DNA of 64,000 nucleotides from Paracoccus sp. MC1862 (GCF_016617715.1 NZ_CP067225.1:2796001-2860000), one strand, 5' to 3'. Counted from the stretch's first letter, positions 8,619 to 18,586 are shown. Made by a program: numbers and translations. The notes: generated by a model not told the origin, from the letters alone.

Positions 8619-9103
8619 ATCGCGGCGTTTTCCGCCCGGATGCGGATCGTCAGCACAGCAGCATTGAGGACCGAGAACACCAGCGCCACCCAGCCGAGGC
8701 CAAGCACCAGCGGCGCCACCGCAATCTCGGCCACCACCAGCGTGTAGTTCGGGTGGCGCAGGACACGGAACGGGCCACGCCGGACCAGCGGTTCGTCCAG
8801 CACGATGATGCGGGTGGTCCAACGCGGGCCCAGGGTGCCGAGTATCCACAGCCGCAGCCCCTGCAGCAGCACGAAGATCGCCAGCCAGAACGGCCGCAAC
8901 GGCTCTCCCCAGCCCAGCAGCGCAATGGCGACGAGCCAGCCGGCGTGCAGGGCGACGATCAGCGGGTAATGCGCCGCCCCATGCTCGACGGCCCCGCGTG
9001 CCAGCAGCCGGGCAGTGTTGCGGCGGGCGAGGGCGAGTTCCGCCAGCCGCTGGACGATCAGGAAGCCGATGAACAGGGCCGAGGGCCAGGCCGTCTCAGA
9101 CAT
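8606..9103 (-). CDS. Isoprenylcysteine carboxyl methyltransferase-family protein (BpsB-like)
   Basis: A 165-residue membrane methyltransferase of the ICMT/PEMT-like family, with about four hydrophobic segments and the conserved RGPFRVLRHPNYTLVVAEI block for SAM binding. The ATG overlaps the stop of the type III polyketide synthase by 8 nt, so the two are translated together. In Bacillus subtilis the pair BpsA-BpsB makes and O-methylates alkylpyrones; the same gene pairing here suggests this enzyme methylates the synthase product. The 3' end overlaps plsY (convergent) by 13 nt. Confidence 0.82.
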   Translation of the reverse strand: MSETAWPSALFIGFLIVQRLAELALARRNTARLLARGAVEHGAAHYPLIVALHAGWLVAIALLGWGEPLRPFWLAIFVLLQGLRLWILGTLGPRWTTRIIVLDEPLVRRGPFRVLRHPNYTLVVAEIAVAPLVLGLGWVALVFSVLNAAVLTIRIRAENAAIYPR

Positions 9104-10184
9104 CCAGAGGCAGCATCGACAGGGTGAAGCCCGGGCCCAGCGCCGACAGCAGCAGCCGACCCTGCGGCTGCCGCGCCAGCAGCCGTTCCAGCACGAACAG
9201 CACCGTGGGCGCGGACATGTTGCCCGCGTCCCGCAGCACCTCGCGTTCCAGATCCAGCGTGCCCTCGGGCAGGTCCAGCGCCGTCTCGATGGCGGTGACG
9301 ACCTTGGCCCCACCGGGATGACAGACGAGCCGGCTGACAGGCGCAGGCCCGAGGGCCGGGCGCATGGCGGCGAAGGCCGCGCCAAGCTGCTCAGTCGCGA
9401 AACCGGGGATCGAGCGGTCGAAGATCACGCCCAGCCCCGTGTCGTCCACGTCCCAGCCCATGATGTCGAGGGTGTCGGGCCACATGTGCTGCACCCCGCG
9501 CCCGAGGCGCGGCGCGGAACCGGCTGCGGGGCCGGAGCCCAGGACCGCCGCGGCCGCCCCATCCCCGAAAAGCGCCGTGGCGATGATGTCGGCCTTGTCC
9601 ATCCGGTCCATGCGGAACAGCAGCGTGCAGGTTTCCACCGCGACCAGCAGCACCCGCGATCCGGGACGGGCCGCCGCCAGGTCCCGCGCGATGGACAGCC
9701 CCGAGACGCCCCCCGCGCAGCCCAGCCCGAAGACCGGCACCCGCATCACGTCGGCGCGAAAGCCCATCTGCCGCGCCACGACAGCTTCCAGCGTCGGGGT
9801 GGCGACCCCGGTCGAGGAGATGGTGACGATGCCGTCGATCTGGTCCGACCGCAGACCGGCCGCGGCCAGCGCCCGGCCAGCGACCTCGCGGAACAGGTCG
9901 GCCGCCCCGGCAAGATAGGCGTCGTTGCGCGCCTTCCAGCCATGCGGTCGGCCGAACCAGTCGAAGGGCACGACCGAATGGCGCTTGTCGATGCCGGCAT
10001 TCACGAAGGCCGAGACGATCCGCTCGAACTGCGGATAGCGCGGGGCCAACAGCTCGCGGGCGCGGGCGATGACCTCGGCTTGCGGCAGGACGTGGGGTGG
10101 CAGGGCCGTCGCCAGTCCAAGCAACCCCACCTCGTTCTCGGTTCCACCCGCGGCCAGCCGGTGGTCAGTCCACGGAGCGGTCAC
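9096..10184 (-). CDS. Type III polyketide synthase (chalcone/stilbene synthase family, BpsA-like)
   Basis: A 362-residue type III PKS using CoA starters and malonyl-CoA. The Cys-His-Asn triad is seen as C156 (FGLGCAGGVSG), H289 (VCHPGGAK) and N322 (AGNMSAPT). I prefer the GTG at 10184 because GAAAGGAC lies just upstream; an in-frame ATG at 10244 would add 20 residues with no good ribosome site. With the methyltransferase gene overlapping it, it likely makes methylated alkylpyrones or alkylresorcinols, membrane-associated phenolic-type lipids. It follows hbd on the same strand (67-nt gap), possibly co-transcribed. Confidence 0.88.
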   Translation of the reverse strand: MTAPWTDHRLAAGGTENEVGLLGLATALPPHVLPQAEVIARARELLAPRYPQFERIVSAFVNAGIDKRHSVVPFDWFGRPHGWKARNDAYLAGAADLFREVAGRALAAAGLRSDQIDGIVTISSTGVATPTLEAVVARQMGFRADVMRVPVFGLGCAGGVSGLSIARDLAAARPGSRVLLVAVETCTLLFRMDRMDKADIIATALFGDGAAAAVLGSGPAAGSAPRLGRGVQHMWPDTLDIMGWDVDDTGLGVIFDRSIPGFATEQLGAAFAAMRPALGPAPVSRLVCHPGGAKVVTAIETALDLPEGTLDLEREVLRDAGNMSAPTVLFVLERLLARQPQGRLLLSALGPGFTLSMLPLDV

Positions 10185-10251
10185 GGGTTCGTCCTTTCGT
10201 GTTGGGCGCAGTGCAGACTGCGCCCGCACGCATCCCTCCGTCAATCACCCG

Positions 10252-11127
10252 TCAACGGGTCGGGACCGGCTCCTCGCCGCGATAGTCGTAGAAGCCGCGC
10301 CGGGTCTTGCGGCCAAGCCATCCGGCCTCGACATATTTCACCAGCAGCGGGCAGGGGCGGTATTTCGTGTCCGCCAGCCCGTCATGCAGCACGTTCATGA
10401 TCGCAAGGCAGGTATCCAGCCCGATGAAGTCCGCAAGCTCCAGCGGGCCCATCGGGTGATTCGCGCCCAGCTTCAGCGACTGGTCGATCGAGCGGACGTT
10501 GCCGACGCCTTCGTATAGCACATAGACCGCCTCGTTGATCATGGGCACGAGGATGCGGTTGACGATGAAGGCGGGGAAATCCTCGGCGCTGGCGGGGATC
10601 TTGCCCAGCTTTTCGACCACCGCGCAGAGCGTGCGATAGGTCGGCTCATCGGTGGCGATGCCGCGGATCAGTTCGACCAGTTGCATCACCGGAACGGGGT
10701 TCATGAAATGAAAGCCCATGAAGCGTTCCGGCCGGTCGGTGCGGGAGGCCAGCCGGGTGATCGAGATCGACGAGGTGTTCGAGGTCAGGATCGTCTCGGG
10801 CTTCAGATGCGGGACGATCTGCTCGAAGATCCGGTTCTTGACGTCCTCGCGTTCGGTGGCGGCCTCGATCACCAGGTCGGTCTGGCCCAGTTCCTCGATA
10901 TTCGGCGTGGTGCGGATGCGGGCCATGGCGGTAGCCTTCTCCTCGGCCGAGATCCTGCCGCGGCCGACCTGCCGTTCGAGGTTCTTGTCGATGAGGGCCA
11001 CCGCATTGGCCATCGCATCGGCCGAGATGTCGGTCATCAGCACATCGTAGCCCGAAAGCGCAAAGACATGGGCGATGCCATTGCCCATCTGCCCGGCGCC
11101 GATCACGCCCACCGATTGCACCGCCAT
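10252..11127 (-). CDS. hbd: 3-hydroxybutyryl-CoA dehydrogenase
   Basis: A 291-residue NAD(P)-dependent 3-hydroxyacyl-CoA dehydrogenase that interconverts 3-hydroxybutyryl-CoA and acetoacetyl-CoA. The Rossmann motif GAGQMG is at residues 10-15, and FMGFHFMNPVPVMQLVE contains the catalytic histidine. The C-terminal helical domain carries RGFYDY. The start ATG at 11127 is preceded by AGGGAAA and begins exactly where similarity begins. It lies downstream of etfB-etfA on the same strand, separated by a terminator-like hairpin, as in many Rhodobacteraceae. Confidence 0.93.
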   Translation of the reverse strand: MAVQSVGVIGAGQMGNGIAHVFALSGYDVLMTDISADAMANAVALIDKNLERQVGRGRISAEEKATAMARIRTTPNIEELGQTDLVIEAATEREDVKNRIFEQIVPHLKPETILTSNTSSISITRLASRTDRPERFMGFHFMNPVPVMQLVELIRGIATDEPTYRTLCAVVEKLGKIPASAEDFPAFIVNRILVPMINEAVYVLYEGVGNVRSIDQSLKLGANHPMGPLELADFIGLDTCLAIMNVLHDGLADTKYRPCPLLVKYVEAGWLGRKTRRGFYDYRGEEPVPTR

Positions 11128-11207
11128 GCCTGTTTCCCTTCGCTTTCCGGTTCCGGGGGGACGATAGGTCGGCAGGCGGTGGCGGTTCAATGCGAAAACG
11201 CCGGACA

Positions 11208-11239
11208 GGAAAGAACCGCCCGGTTGCAGCCGGGCGGTT
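11208..11239 (-). terminator. Rho-independent terminator after etfA
   Basis: A perfect 10-bp stem (AACCGCCCGG/CCGGGCGGTT, 11214-11239) with a 6-nt loop is followed, reading leftward, by CTTTCC. It lies 19 nt after the etfA stop and before the hbd start. Confidence 0.8.
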
Positions 11240-11257
11240 CGATGGATCACTGAGGGA

Positions 11258-12184
11258 TCAGATCTTCTCGGTCAGTTCCGGCAGCACGGTGAAGATGTCT
11301 CCCACCAGTCCGTAGTCGGCGACCTGGAAGATGGGGGCTTCCTCGTCCTTGTTGATGGCGACGATGACCTTGCTGTCCTTCATGCCCGCAAGATGCTGGA
11401 TCGCGCCCGAGATGCCGGCGGCGATGTAAAGCTCGGGCGCCACCACCTTGCCGGTCTGGCCCACCTGCCAGTCGTTCGGGGCATAGCCCGAATCGACCGC
11501 CGCGCGGGAGGCGCCCACGGCGGCGCCCAGCTTGTCGGCCAGGGCCTCGATCAGGGCGAAGTTCTCCTTGGACCCGATCGCCCGCCCGCCCGAGACGATG
11601 CGCTTGGCCGAGGTGAGCTCGGGGCGGTCCGAGGCCGCCACCCGGTCCTCGACCCAGGCCGACAGCCCTGGGTCGGCGGCGGCAGCGGCGGCCTCGACCG
11701 GGGCCGAGCCACCCTCGCCCGCCGCGTCGAAGCTGGCGATGCGCACCGTCAGCACCTTGACCGGGTCCGAGGACTTGACCGTCTGGATCGCGGCCGAGGT
11801 GTAGACCCCGCGCTCGAAGGTGTCGGCGTCCACGATCCGGCTGACCTCGGGGATCACCATCACGTCCAGAAGCGCCGCGGCCCGCGGCAGGACGTTGCGG
11901 GCATCCGTGGTGCCCGGGGCGGCGATGTGGCTGAACTGCGGCGCAAGCTCCACCAGCAGCGCCGCCATCGGCTCGGCCAGGCGGTGGGCATAGGCCGCGT
12001 CCTCGGCCACCAGCACCTTCGCCACGCCCGCGATCTTCGCGGCCTCCCGGGCGGCCGCTTGCGCGCCCTCGCCCGCGACCAGCACGGTCACGTCCCCAAG
12101 CGGCGTCACCGCCGTCACGGCCTTGGCCGTCGCGTCCCGGTTCAGCCCGTTCTCGGCCATCTCGGCCAGCAGCAGCACCGCCAT
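11258..12184 (-). CDS. etfA: Electron transfer flavoprotein alpha subunit
   Basis: A 308-residue ETF alpha subunit. With EtfB it carries electrons from acyl-CoA dehydrogenases (and other flavin dehydrogenases) to ETF-ubiquinone oxidoreductase. The C-terminal FAD-binding domain is visible: [24 protein letters not shown], then [16 protein letters not shown]. The ATG at 12184 shares one base with the etfB TGA, so the subunits are translationally coupled. It could serve the acyl-CoA dehydrogenase at the left end of this window. Confidence 0.95.
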   Translation of the reverse strand: MAVLLLAEMAENGLNRDATAKAVTAVTPLGDVTVLVAGEGAQAAAREAAKIAGVAKVLVAEDAAYAHRLAEPMAALLVELAPQFSHIAAPGTTDARNVLPRAAALLDVMVIPEVSRIVDADTFERGVYTSAAIQTVKSSDPVKVLTVRIASFDAAGEGGSAPVEAAAAAADPGLSAWVEDRVAASDRPELTSAKRIVSGGRAIGSKENFALIEALADKLGAAVGASRAAVDSGYAPNDWQVGQTGKVVAPELYIAAGISGAIQHLAGMKDSKVIVAINKDEEAPIFQVADYGLVGDIFTVLPELTEKI

Positions 12185-12942
12185 CACACCACCCCCGCAG
12201 CTTTGAGTTTCGACACCAGCTCGTCGACCGAGGCCACCTTGACCCCCGCCTTGCGCCCCTCGGGCTCGGCGGTCCTGACCACCGTCAGCCGGGGCGAGAC
12301 GTCCACGCCGTAGTCACCGGCGGTCTTTTCGACGAGTTCCTTCTTCTTCGCCTTCATGATGTTGGGCAGGCTCGCATAGCGCGGCTCATTGAGCCGCAGG
12401 TCGGCGGTCACGATCGCGGGCAGACGCACCTCGATCACCTGCAGCCCGCCGTCGATCTCGCGCGTGACGGTGGCCTTCTCGCCCTCGACTTCCAGCTTGC
12501 CGGCCTGCGTCGCCTGCGCCCAGCCCAGCAGTGCCGCCAGCATCTGGCCGCTGGCGTTCATGTCGTTGTCGATCGCCTGCTTGCCCATCAGCACCAGTCG
12601 CGGCTGCTCCTCGGCGACGATGGCCTTCAGCAGCTTGGCCACCGCCAGGGGCTCGATGTCCTGGTGCACGTCGTCCGCGGCCACCACCAGGATGCCGCGG
12701 TCGGCGCCCATCGCCAGCGCCGTGCGGATCGTCTCCGCCGCCTGCTTCACCCCGATCGACACCACCACGATCTCGGACGCCGCCCCCTTCTCCTTCAGAC
12801 GGATCGCCTCCTCGACCGCGATCTCGTCAAAGGGGTTCATCGACATCTTCACGTTCGACAGATCAACCCCCGACCCGTCCGCACGCACCCGCGCCTTCAC
12901 GTTGTAGTCGATCACCCGCTTCACAGGCACAAGAACCTTCAT
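12184..12942 (-). CDS. etfB: Electron transfer flavoprotein beta subunit
   Basis: A 252-residue ETF beta subunit with the family start [16 protein letters not shown], the [16 protein letters not shown] signature near residue 39 and the AMP-binding [11 protein letters not shown] region. It is the first gene of etfB-etfA. The ATG at 12942 has GGGAG upstream; in-frame codons before it are not conserved. Confidence 0.95.
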   Translation of the reverse strand: MKVLVPVKRVIDYNVKARVRADGSGVDLSNVKMSMNPFDEIAVEEAIRLKEKGAASEIVVVSIGVKQAAETIRTALAMGADRGILVVAADDVHQDIEPLAVAKLLKAIVAEEQPRLVLMGKQAIDNDMNASGQMLAALLGWAQATQAGKLEVEGEKATVTREIDGGLQVIEVRLPAIVTADLRLNEPRYASLPNIMKAKKKELVEKTAGDYGVDVSPRLTVVRTAEPEGRKAGVKVASVDELVSKLKAAGVV

Positions 12943-12968
12943 CGAACAACTCCCTTTCGTATCAGCGT

Positions 12969-12990
12969 CATCCGTTTGCTGCGGATGCAA
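12969..12990. promoter_or_regulatory. Inverted repeat upstream of etfB, possible operator
   Basis: CATCCG-N7-CGGATG (12969-12987) overlaps TTGC-N7-GCAA (12976-12990), 27-48 nt upstream of the etfB start. The position suits an operator or a 5'-UTR hairpin. No regulator can be named from sequence alone. Confidence 0.3.
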
Positions 12991-13050
12991 TAACGATCAC
13001 ACACACAATTTAAAGGCCAAACTTGCGTGCAGAGGGCGCCTCCCGCCGGG

Positions 13051-13641
13051 TCAGAGGTCCGGCCTGCCCCCGCGAGAGGCACCCGGCACCCATAGCACAT
13101 CCCCCTTGCCGCCGGCATTCGCAGCGCGTGCCGCCACGAACAACCAGTCGGACAGGCGGTTCAGATACCTGACCGCGGCGGGATTGGTGTCGCCGCCTTC
13201 GGCCAGTTCGGTCGCGCGCCGTTCGGCCCTGCGGGCGACGGTGCGGGAAAGGTGCAGATGCGCGGCCAGCAGCGATCCGCCAGGCAGGATGAAGCTGCGC
13301 AGCGCCGACAGGGGCGCGTTCATCGCGTCGATCTCGATTTCCAGCCGGTCCACCTGCTGCTGCACGATCCGCAGCACCGGATAAGGCGCTTCGGCGTCCC
13401 GGTCCATGTTCGGCCGCGCCAGATCGGCGCCGAGGTCGAACAGCTCGTTCTGGATCACGCCCAGCGCGTCGGCCATCTCAGCCCCGGCATGAAGCCGGGC
13501 GAGGCCGAGGGTCGCGTTCAGTTCATCGACGGTGCCATAGGCCTCGACCCGCGGATCGTGCTTGGCCACGCGCGAGCCGTCCGACAGGCCGGTGTCGCCC
13601 TTGTCGCCGGTGCGGGTGTAGATTCGATTGAGAACGACCAT
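13051..13641 (-). CDS. Cob(I)yrinic acid a,c-diamide adenosyltransferase, PduO type
   Basis: A 196-residue PduO-family ATP:corrinoid adenosyltransferase, which makes adenosylcobalamin. The N-terminal ATP-binding segment RIYTRTGDKGDTGLSDG (6-22) and the helical RTVARRAERRATEL and LNRLSDWLFVAAR blocks are diagnostic. The ATG overlaps the stop of the small membrane protein upstream by one base (TGATG). Adenosylcobalamin would serve enzymes such as methylmalonyl- or ethylmalonyl-CoA mutase, not in this window. Confidence 0.92.
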   Translation of the reverse strand: MVVLNRIYTRTGDKGDTGLSDGSRVAKHDPRVEAYGTVDELNATLGLARLHAGAEMADALGVIQNELFDLGADLARPNMDRDAEAPYPVLRIVQQQVDRLEIEIDAMNAPLSALRSFILPGGSLLAAHLHLSRTVARRAERRATELAEGGDTNPAAVRYLNRLSDWLFVAARAANAGGKGDVLWVPGASRGGRPDL

Positions 13642-13841
13642 CAGTTGCCCCGCAGCCAGACATAAAGAAGGATCAGCGCCACCGCGATGGCCTGGGCGAT
13701 GATCCGCCAGCGCATCATCCGGTTCCCATGCCTGCGGTTGAACTCTCCGCCACGGGCGAAGCCGCCGATCCCCACGGCAAGGATGACCGTGACCGCCAGG
13801 GCGGCCAGCGCCGCGAGAATGAAAAGGGGCTCGTCCCGCAT
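13641..13841 (-). CDS. Small two-helix membrane protein (HIG1-like twin transmembrane protein)
   Basis: A 66-residue protein with two hydrophobic helices (about 7-28 and 46-62) joined by a short basic loop with GGEFNRRHGNRMMRWR. The loop and second helix resemble the HIG1 domain seen in respiratory supercomplex factors, and similar 'twin transmembrane proteins' precede the cobalamin adenosyltransferase gene in related bacteria. It is coupled to that gene by a one-base overlap. Function is not established. Confidence 0.7.
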   Translation of the reverse strand: MRDEPLFILAALAALAVTVILAVGIGGFARGGEFNRRHGNRMMRWRIIAQAIAVALILLYVWLRGN

Positions 13842-13866
13842 GAGGCTGCCTTTCGCTGGGCGGACA

Positions 13867-14685
13867 CTAGCTGCGCCGCGCGAACCAGTCCAGAGCGGCC
13901 GTGGGCAGCAGCCGCCGTCCCGCCGCCGCGATCTTGGTGGGCCGGGTCACGCGATAGCGGGCGCGGGGTCGCGCACTTTCCAGCGCCCGCCGGATGACGG
14001 CGCTGGTGGCCGAGGGCGGCAGTTCGAAGCGGTCAGGCCCCGAGGGCTGATACAGGCGCTTGAGCAGGCTGGCGCGGTATTGGTCGACGCGCGGGCTGCG
14101 TTCCCAGTCGATCCAGCGTTCGAAATGGGGGATCGAGTTGGCGCGTATGCGGCTGGTGATCGGCCCGGGCTCGATCAGGATCACGCGGATGGGGGTGTCC
14201 GACATCTCGATCCGCAGCACGTCGGTCAGGCCTTCCAGCGCGAACTTGCTGGCGACATAGGCCCCGCGCCACGGGATGCCGACAAGGCCGAGGACGGAAC
14301 TGACGTTGACGATGCGTCCCGCGCCGCGTTCGCGGAAATGCGGGATCAGGCGGCGGGTCAGGTCGTGGGTGCCGAACAGGTTGACCTCGAAGATCGACCG
14401 CAGGCCGCCGCGCGGCAGATCCTCGACCGCGCCAGGCAGGGCGAAGGCCGCGTTGTTCACCAGCGCGTCAAGGGGGCCGTGGGTCAGCGCGGCTTCGGCG
14501 CAGGCGGCGACGCTGGCCTCGTCGCCGAGATCCAGCGGCAGCGCGATCATGCCCTCGGCCCGGCGGGCGTGCAGGTCCTCGGGGCGGCGGCAGGTGGCGA
14601 TGACGGTCCAGCCGACACTGGCCATGTGGCGCGCGGCGTCAAGCCCGATGCCGGACGAGCAGCCGGTGATGAGGACGGTGGGCAA
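13867..14685 (-). CDS. Short-chain dehydrogenase/reductase
   Basis: A 272-residue SDR. The cofactor motif TGCSSGIG (7-14) and the catalytic Y-x-x-x-K in GAYVASKFALEG are present, with the catalytic serine in NVSSVLG. The apparent start is TTG, only 5 nt after the stop of the SH3-domain gene, and there is no strong ribosome site, so translation may depend on coupling. No other in-frame start keeps the Rossmann motif. Substrate unknown. Confidence 0.85.
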   Translation of the reverse strand: MPTVLITGCSSGIGLDAARHMASVGWTVIATCRRPEDLHARRAEGMIALPLDLGDEASVAACAEAALTHGPLDALVNNAAFALPGAVEDLPRGGLRSIFEVNLFGTHDLTRRLIPHFRERGAGRIVNVSSVLGLVGIPWRGAYVASKFALEGLTDVLRIEMSDTPIRVILIEPGPITSRIRANSIPHFERWIDWERSPRVDQYRASLLKRLYQPSGPDRFELPPSATSAVIRRALESARPRARYRVTRPTKIAAAGRRLLPTAALDWFARRS

Positions 14686-14690
14686 TCGCG

Positions 14691-15044
14691 TCAGCCCGGG
14701 AAGCTGTCCGACAGGCTGGCGGCATGGATGAACCCGATCTCTCCCGAAGGGTCACGGACCTGGGCAAAGTTGCCATGCCCCGCGTCGATCACCTCGACCA
14801 TTGTGCCGAAGGGCAGGATTCGCAGCACGCCGGCACCGGGATCGGGCGCGGTCTTCATCGGCTGGTGATGGCGGCTGACGTAATGCCTGTGCGCGTCCGG
14901 CGCCTCGGGCGGAACGGTGACCAGGGTGCCCATGATCCCCATGACGCGCGCCGGATGCTGGGCGCGGGTCTGCTCGCCGCTGGTGCCGAAAAAGGCAAGC
15001 AGAAGAAAGGTCGAGGTCAGGGCGATGGCGATCAGGCGGAACAT
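14691..15044 (-). CDS. Exported SH3-domain protein
   Basis: A 117-residue protein with an N-terminal hydrophobic signal segment (FRLIAIALTSTFLLLAFF) and a C-terminal bacterial SH3 domain (VLRILPFGTMVEV...WVHGNFAQV-type pattern, ending IGFIHAASLSD). Such domains commonly bind cell-wall peptides or mediate periplasmic protein contacts. An upstream in-frame ATG at 15107 would add 21 residues and hide the signal sequence, so I chose 15044. It precedes the SDR gene by 5 nt. Confidence 0.72.
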   Translation of the reverse strand: MFRLIAIALTSTFLLLAFFGTSGEQTRAQHPARVMGIMGTLVTVPPEAPDAHRHYVSRHHQPMKTAPDPGAGVLRILPFGTMVEVIDAGHGNFAQVRDPSGEIGFIHAASLSDSFPG

Positions 15045-15207
15045 GATGGGGGTATCTGGAAGCATGACGGATGCATTGAAACCGTTTTCAGCCGGGATGC
15101 GTTCCATGCTCCTCCGGCAAACCCGTCATGTCACAGCCGCCTGTTGCCCATCTGCCACGACTTTGCTGCCACTGGACCGGCCTGCGGTCGGGGCGTAGTT
15201 GGGCGGC

Positions 15208-17442
15208 ATGACCAGGAAATCTGACTTCCCCGACGCCCCCGATCCCGACAAGGGCACCATCTCGGAACCGCTGAGCCGCGCCATCGGCGAGCGTTACCTG
15301 ACCTATGCGCTGTCCACCATCATGCACCGGGCGCTGCCGGATGCGCGGGACGGGCTGAAGCCGGTCCACCGCCGCATCCTCTACGCAATGCGCGAGCTGC
15401 GGCTGTCGCCGACCGGCGCATTCCGCAAGTCGGCGAAGATTTCCGGCGACGTGATGGGGAACTATCACCCCCACGGCGACGGGGCGATCTATGACGCGAT
15501 GGCGCGTTTGGCCCAGCCCTTCGTGATGCGCTATCCGCTGGTGGACGGGCAGGGGAACTTCGGCTCCATCGACGGCGACAGTCCCGCCGCCAGCCGCTAC
15601 ACCGAGGCCCGCCTGACGCTGGCCGCCGAGGCGCTGATGGAGGGGCTGGCTGAGGATGCGGTCGATTTCCGCCCCAACTACGACGGCACGCTGGAAGAAC
15701 CCGTGGTCCTGCCTGCGGCCTTCCCGAACCTGCTCTGCAACGGCGCCAGCGGCATCGCCGTGGGGATGGCGACCAACATCCCGCCCCACAACCTCCATGA
15801 GGTCGTGGATGCCTGCCTGCATCTCATCAAGTCGCCGGACGCCCGCGACGAGACGCTGATGGCGATCATGCCCGGCCCGGACTTCCCTACGGGCGGCGTG
15901 CTGGTCGAGGATGCGGCGGTGCTGCGCGAGGCCTATCGCACCGGGCGCGGTTCCCTGCGCCTGCGCGCCCGCTGGGTGCTCGAGGACCTGGGCCGGGGGA
16001 CGTGGCAGGTGGTCGTCACCGAAATTCCTTACATGGTGCAGAAGTCCAAGCTGATCGAACGCCTGGCCGAACTGGTGCTGACCAAGAAGATCCCGATCCT
16101 GGCCGACGTGCGCGACGAATCGGCCGAGGACATCCGCATCGTGCTGGAACCCCGCACCCGCACCATCGATCCCGCGCAGTTGATGGCCGCGCTGTTCCGG
16201 GCCAGCGACCTCGAGGTGCGTTTCGGCCTGAACATGAACGTGCTGATTGACGGGCGGGTGCCGAAGGTCTGTTCGCTGAAAGAGGTGCTGCGCGCCTTCC
16301 TCGACCACCGGCGCGAGGTGCTGCTGCGCCGCTCGGCCCACAGGCTGGAAAAGATCGCCGCCCGGCTCGAGGTGCTGGATGGCTACATCATCGCCTACCT
16401 GAACCTCGACCGGGTGATCGAGATCATCCGCCACGAGGACGACCCCAAGGCGGTGATGATGGCCGAGTTCGGGCTGTCCGACGCGCAGGTGGAAGCGATC
16501 CTGAACATGCGCCTGCGCGCCCTGCGGCGGCTTGAGGAGATCGAGCTTCGGGCCGAGCGCGACCGGCTGGCCGGCGAACGCGAGGGGCTGCTGGCTCTGG
16601 TGGCCGACCCCGCGCGGCAATGGGCGAAGATCGCCGAGCAACTGCGCGAGGTGCGCGGGCTTTTCGGCAAGTCGAACCCGGCGGGCGTGCGGCGGACCGA
16701 GATCACCGCATCCGAGGACGTGCAGCCTTTGGACATGGACGCGATGATCGAGCGCGAGCCGGTCACGGTGATCCTGTCGCGGATGGGCTGGATTCGCGCG
16801 ATCAAGGGCCACCAGCCGCTGGATGCCGAACTCAAGTTCCGCGACGGTGACGGGCCCTTCATGGCGCTGCACGCCGAGACGACCGACAAGCTGATGATCT
16901 TCGGCGCGAACGGCCGCTTCTACACGCTGCCTGCCAACAACCTGCCCGGCGGGCGGGGTCTGGGGGAACCCCTGCGCCTGATGATCGACCTGCCGAACGA
17001 CGCGGCCGTGCTGGACATGTTCCCTTGGCGCGAGGACCAGCAGTTCCTGGTGGCCTCGAAGGCCGGAGACGGCTTCATCGTGAACGCGCCCGATATCCTC
17101 GCGCAGACCCGCGCCGGCAAGCAGGTGCTGAACGGCGACGCGCTTCTGGTCCGCCGGATCGAGGGCGACCACCTCGTCACTGTCGGCGACAACCGCAAGT
17201 TGCTGGTCTTCCCCTTGTCCGAACTGCCCGAGATGGCCCGTGGCAAGGGCGTGCGGATGCAGAAGTTCAAGGACGGCGGCCTTGCGGATGCGAAATGCAT
17301 CACCCTGTCGGTCGGGCTGTCCTGGCTTGATCCCGCGGGCCGCACCCGGACCGAACCCGACCTGACGGAATGGTTGGCCAAGCGCGGCACCACGGGCCGC
17401 ATGGCCCCGCGCGGCTTTCCGCGCGACAACCGGTTCAACTGA
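15208..17442 (+). CDS. parC: DNA topoisomerase IV subunit A
   Basis: A 744-residue type IIA topoisomerase A chain, the DNA-cleaving subunit that decatenates daughter chromosomes. The breakage-reunion domain shows the quinolone-resistance region ([11 protein letters not shown]) and the catalytic tyrosine in [10 protein letters not shown]; the C-terminal third forms the beta-pinwheel repeats. Its length and lack of a GyrA-box motif favour ParC over GyrA. The ATG at 15208 is preferred to a TTG three codons earlier. Divergent from the SH3-domain gene. Confidence 0.93.
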   Translation: MTRKSDFPDAPDPDKGTISEPLSRAIGERYLTYALSTIMHRALPDARDGLKPVHRRILYAMRELRLSPTGAFRKSAKISGDVMGNYHPHGDGAIYDAMARLAQPFVMRYPLVDGQGNFGSIDGDSPAASRYTEARLTLAAEALMEGLAEDAVDFRPNYDGTLEEPVVLPAAFPNLLCNGASGIAVGMATNIPPHNLHEVVDACLHLIKSPDARDETLMAIMPGPDFPTGGVLVEDAAVLREAYRTGRGSLRLRARWVLEDLGRGTWQVVVTEIPYMVQKSKLIERLAELVLTKKIPILADVRDESAEDIRIVLEPRTRTIDPAQLMAALFRASDLEVRFGLNMNVLIDGRVPKVCSLKEVLRAFLDHRREVLLRRSAHRLEKIAARLEVLDGYIIAYLNLDRVIEIIRHEDDPKAVMMAEFGLSDAQVEAILNMRLRALRRLEEIELRAERDRLAGEREGLLALVADPARQWAKIAEQLREVRGLFGKSNPAGVRRTEITASEDVQPLDMDAMIEREPVTVILSRMGWIRAIKGHQPLDAELKFRDGDGPFMALHAETTDKLMIFGANGRFYTLPANNLPGGRGLGEPLRLMIDLPNDAAVLDMFPWREDQQFLVASKAGDGFIVNAPDILAQTRAGKQVLNGDALLVRRIEGDHLVTVGDNRKLLVFPLSELPEMARGKGVRMQKFKDGGLADAKCITLSVGLSWLDPAGRTRTEPDLTEWLAKRGTTGRMAPRGFPRDNRFN

Positions 17443-17456
17443 GACCGTCGATCAGC

Positions 17457-17489
17457 AGAGCCGCCCGAATGTGCTTCGGGCGGCTCTTT
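17457..17489 (+). terminator. Terminator after parC
   Basis: A 13-bp stem (AGAGCCGCCCGAA/TTCGGGCGGCTCT, 17457-17487) with a 5-nt loop, followed by TTC, 14 nt after the parC stop. The U-tract is short. Confidence 0.75.
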
Positions 17490-17568
17490 CATCACCTGTC
17501 TGCGGACCCGTCCCGGAAACCCGGGCGCGATCTGGGGAAGGAAGCGAAGCCGCGATGCGGCTGCGCGA

Positions 17569-18456
17569 TCAGGAATAAAGGTTCTGCACGCCCACCTGCT
17601 CGTGGATCTGGTTCGTCGTCGCCCGGTCGATGCCCATCGCATCGGCAAGGCTGTGCAGGTATTCCGCCTCTTCCCGACTGTCGAAGTCGATCGCCATCAG
17701 CGACATCAGGTAAACCTGCGCCTCAAGCCCCTTGGGCACCTCGCGCGCCAGGGCCTGCGCGTCCACGGGCGCCGCCATCTGCTGGCGGATGAAGTCGCGG
17801 TCGTCGTCGTCAAGGTCGCCCAACTGGCCCAGCAGGCGCTCGCGTTCGCCCTCGTCGATCTTGCCGTCGGCCTTGGCGGCCTGGATCATGGCGCGCAGCA
17901 TCAGCCCGGCAACAGCGTTCTGTTCGGGCGTGGGGGCGACCTCGGGCTCGTCCTGCCGCACCACGGCGTCGTTGAAGACCTCGCCGAAGGTGGCGTCGTT
18001 GTTGGCTTGCGCTCCGCGCTGGGCCGGGCCGTTCAGGATGCCGCCCAGAAGCCCGCCAAGGCCCCCGGCCGCAGCCCCGCCCGCGAGTCCCCCCAGCAGC
18101 CCGCCACCCTGGCCATAGCCGCCGGACGTCCCCCGAGAGCCGCCCGCATTCCGCGTCAGGTTGTCGAGGATGCCGCCCAGACCGCCCGACGCACCCCGCG
18201 AGTTCGGCCCGCCATAGGGCTGCCCCGTGCCTGCGCCGCCCGAGCGGCCGCCCAGCACCTGCCCCAGGATGTCGTTCAGCCCGCCCGATCCGCCGCGCCG
18301 CGAGCCTGCGTTCATCAGGTCGCCCAAGATGCCGCCCCCGGTCCGGTGCGAGCCCTGTCCCGAACGGGACTGCTGCTGCTGCTGCATCATGCTGCCAAGC
18401 CCCTTGGCAAGCATCACGCCCGCCGCAACGCGGGCCAGGGATTTCATCAGGGACAT
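17569..18456 (-). CDS. DUF533/YebE-like protein with glycine-rich middle
   Basis: A 295-residue protein. The first 25 residues are weakly hydrophobic, followed by a Q-run and a long G/S/N-rich low-complexity stretch (about 30-150). The last 110 residues form a helical TerB/DUF533-like domain with the [20 protein letters not shown] motif, an acidic metal-binding-like segment. YebE and relatives are membrane-linked proteins of unknown function. The ATG at 18456 has GGAGG upstream. It is divergent from tuf copy 1. Confidence 0.8.
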   Translation of the reverse strand: MSLMKSLARVAAGVMLAKGLGSMMQQQQQSRSGQGSHRTGGGILGDLMNAGSRRGGSGGLNDILGQVLGGRSGGAGTGQPYGGPNSRGASGGLGGILDNLTRNAGGSRGTSGGYGQGGGLLGGLAGGAAAGGLGGLLGGILNGPAQRGAQANNDATFGEVFNDAVVRQDEPEVAPTPEQNAVAGLMLRAMIQAAKADGKIDEGERERLLGQLGDLDDDDRDFIRQQMAAPVDAQALAREVPKGLEAQVYLMSLMAIDFDSREEAEYLHSLADAMGIDRATTNQIHEQVGVQNLYS

Positions 18457-18557
18457 GGGAACCTCCGGGAAAACAGGACGCGGCGCGACGGCGCCGCGGT
18501 TCGGGCTTTCCAACGTGGCCTCGGGGCGATGGTTCCGGGGCGAAGACGCGGCCTGCC

Positions 18558-18586
18558 TTGCTTTTCCGCCGACTCGCTTATATCTC
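18558..18586 (+). promoter_or_regulatory. Candidate promoter of tuf copy 1
   Basis: TTGCTT (18558-18563), 17 nt, then TATCTC (18581-18586), about 60 nt before the tuf start; an overlapping TATATC at 18579 would give a 15-nt spacer. A CTCGCG/CGCGAG hairpin (18584-18605) follows in the leader. Confidence 0.4.
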
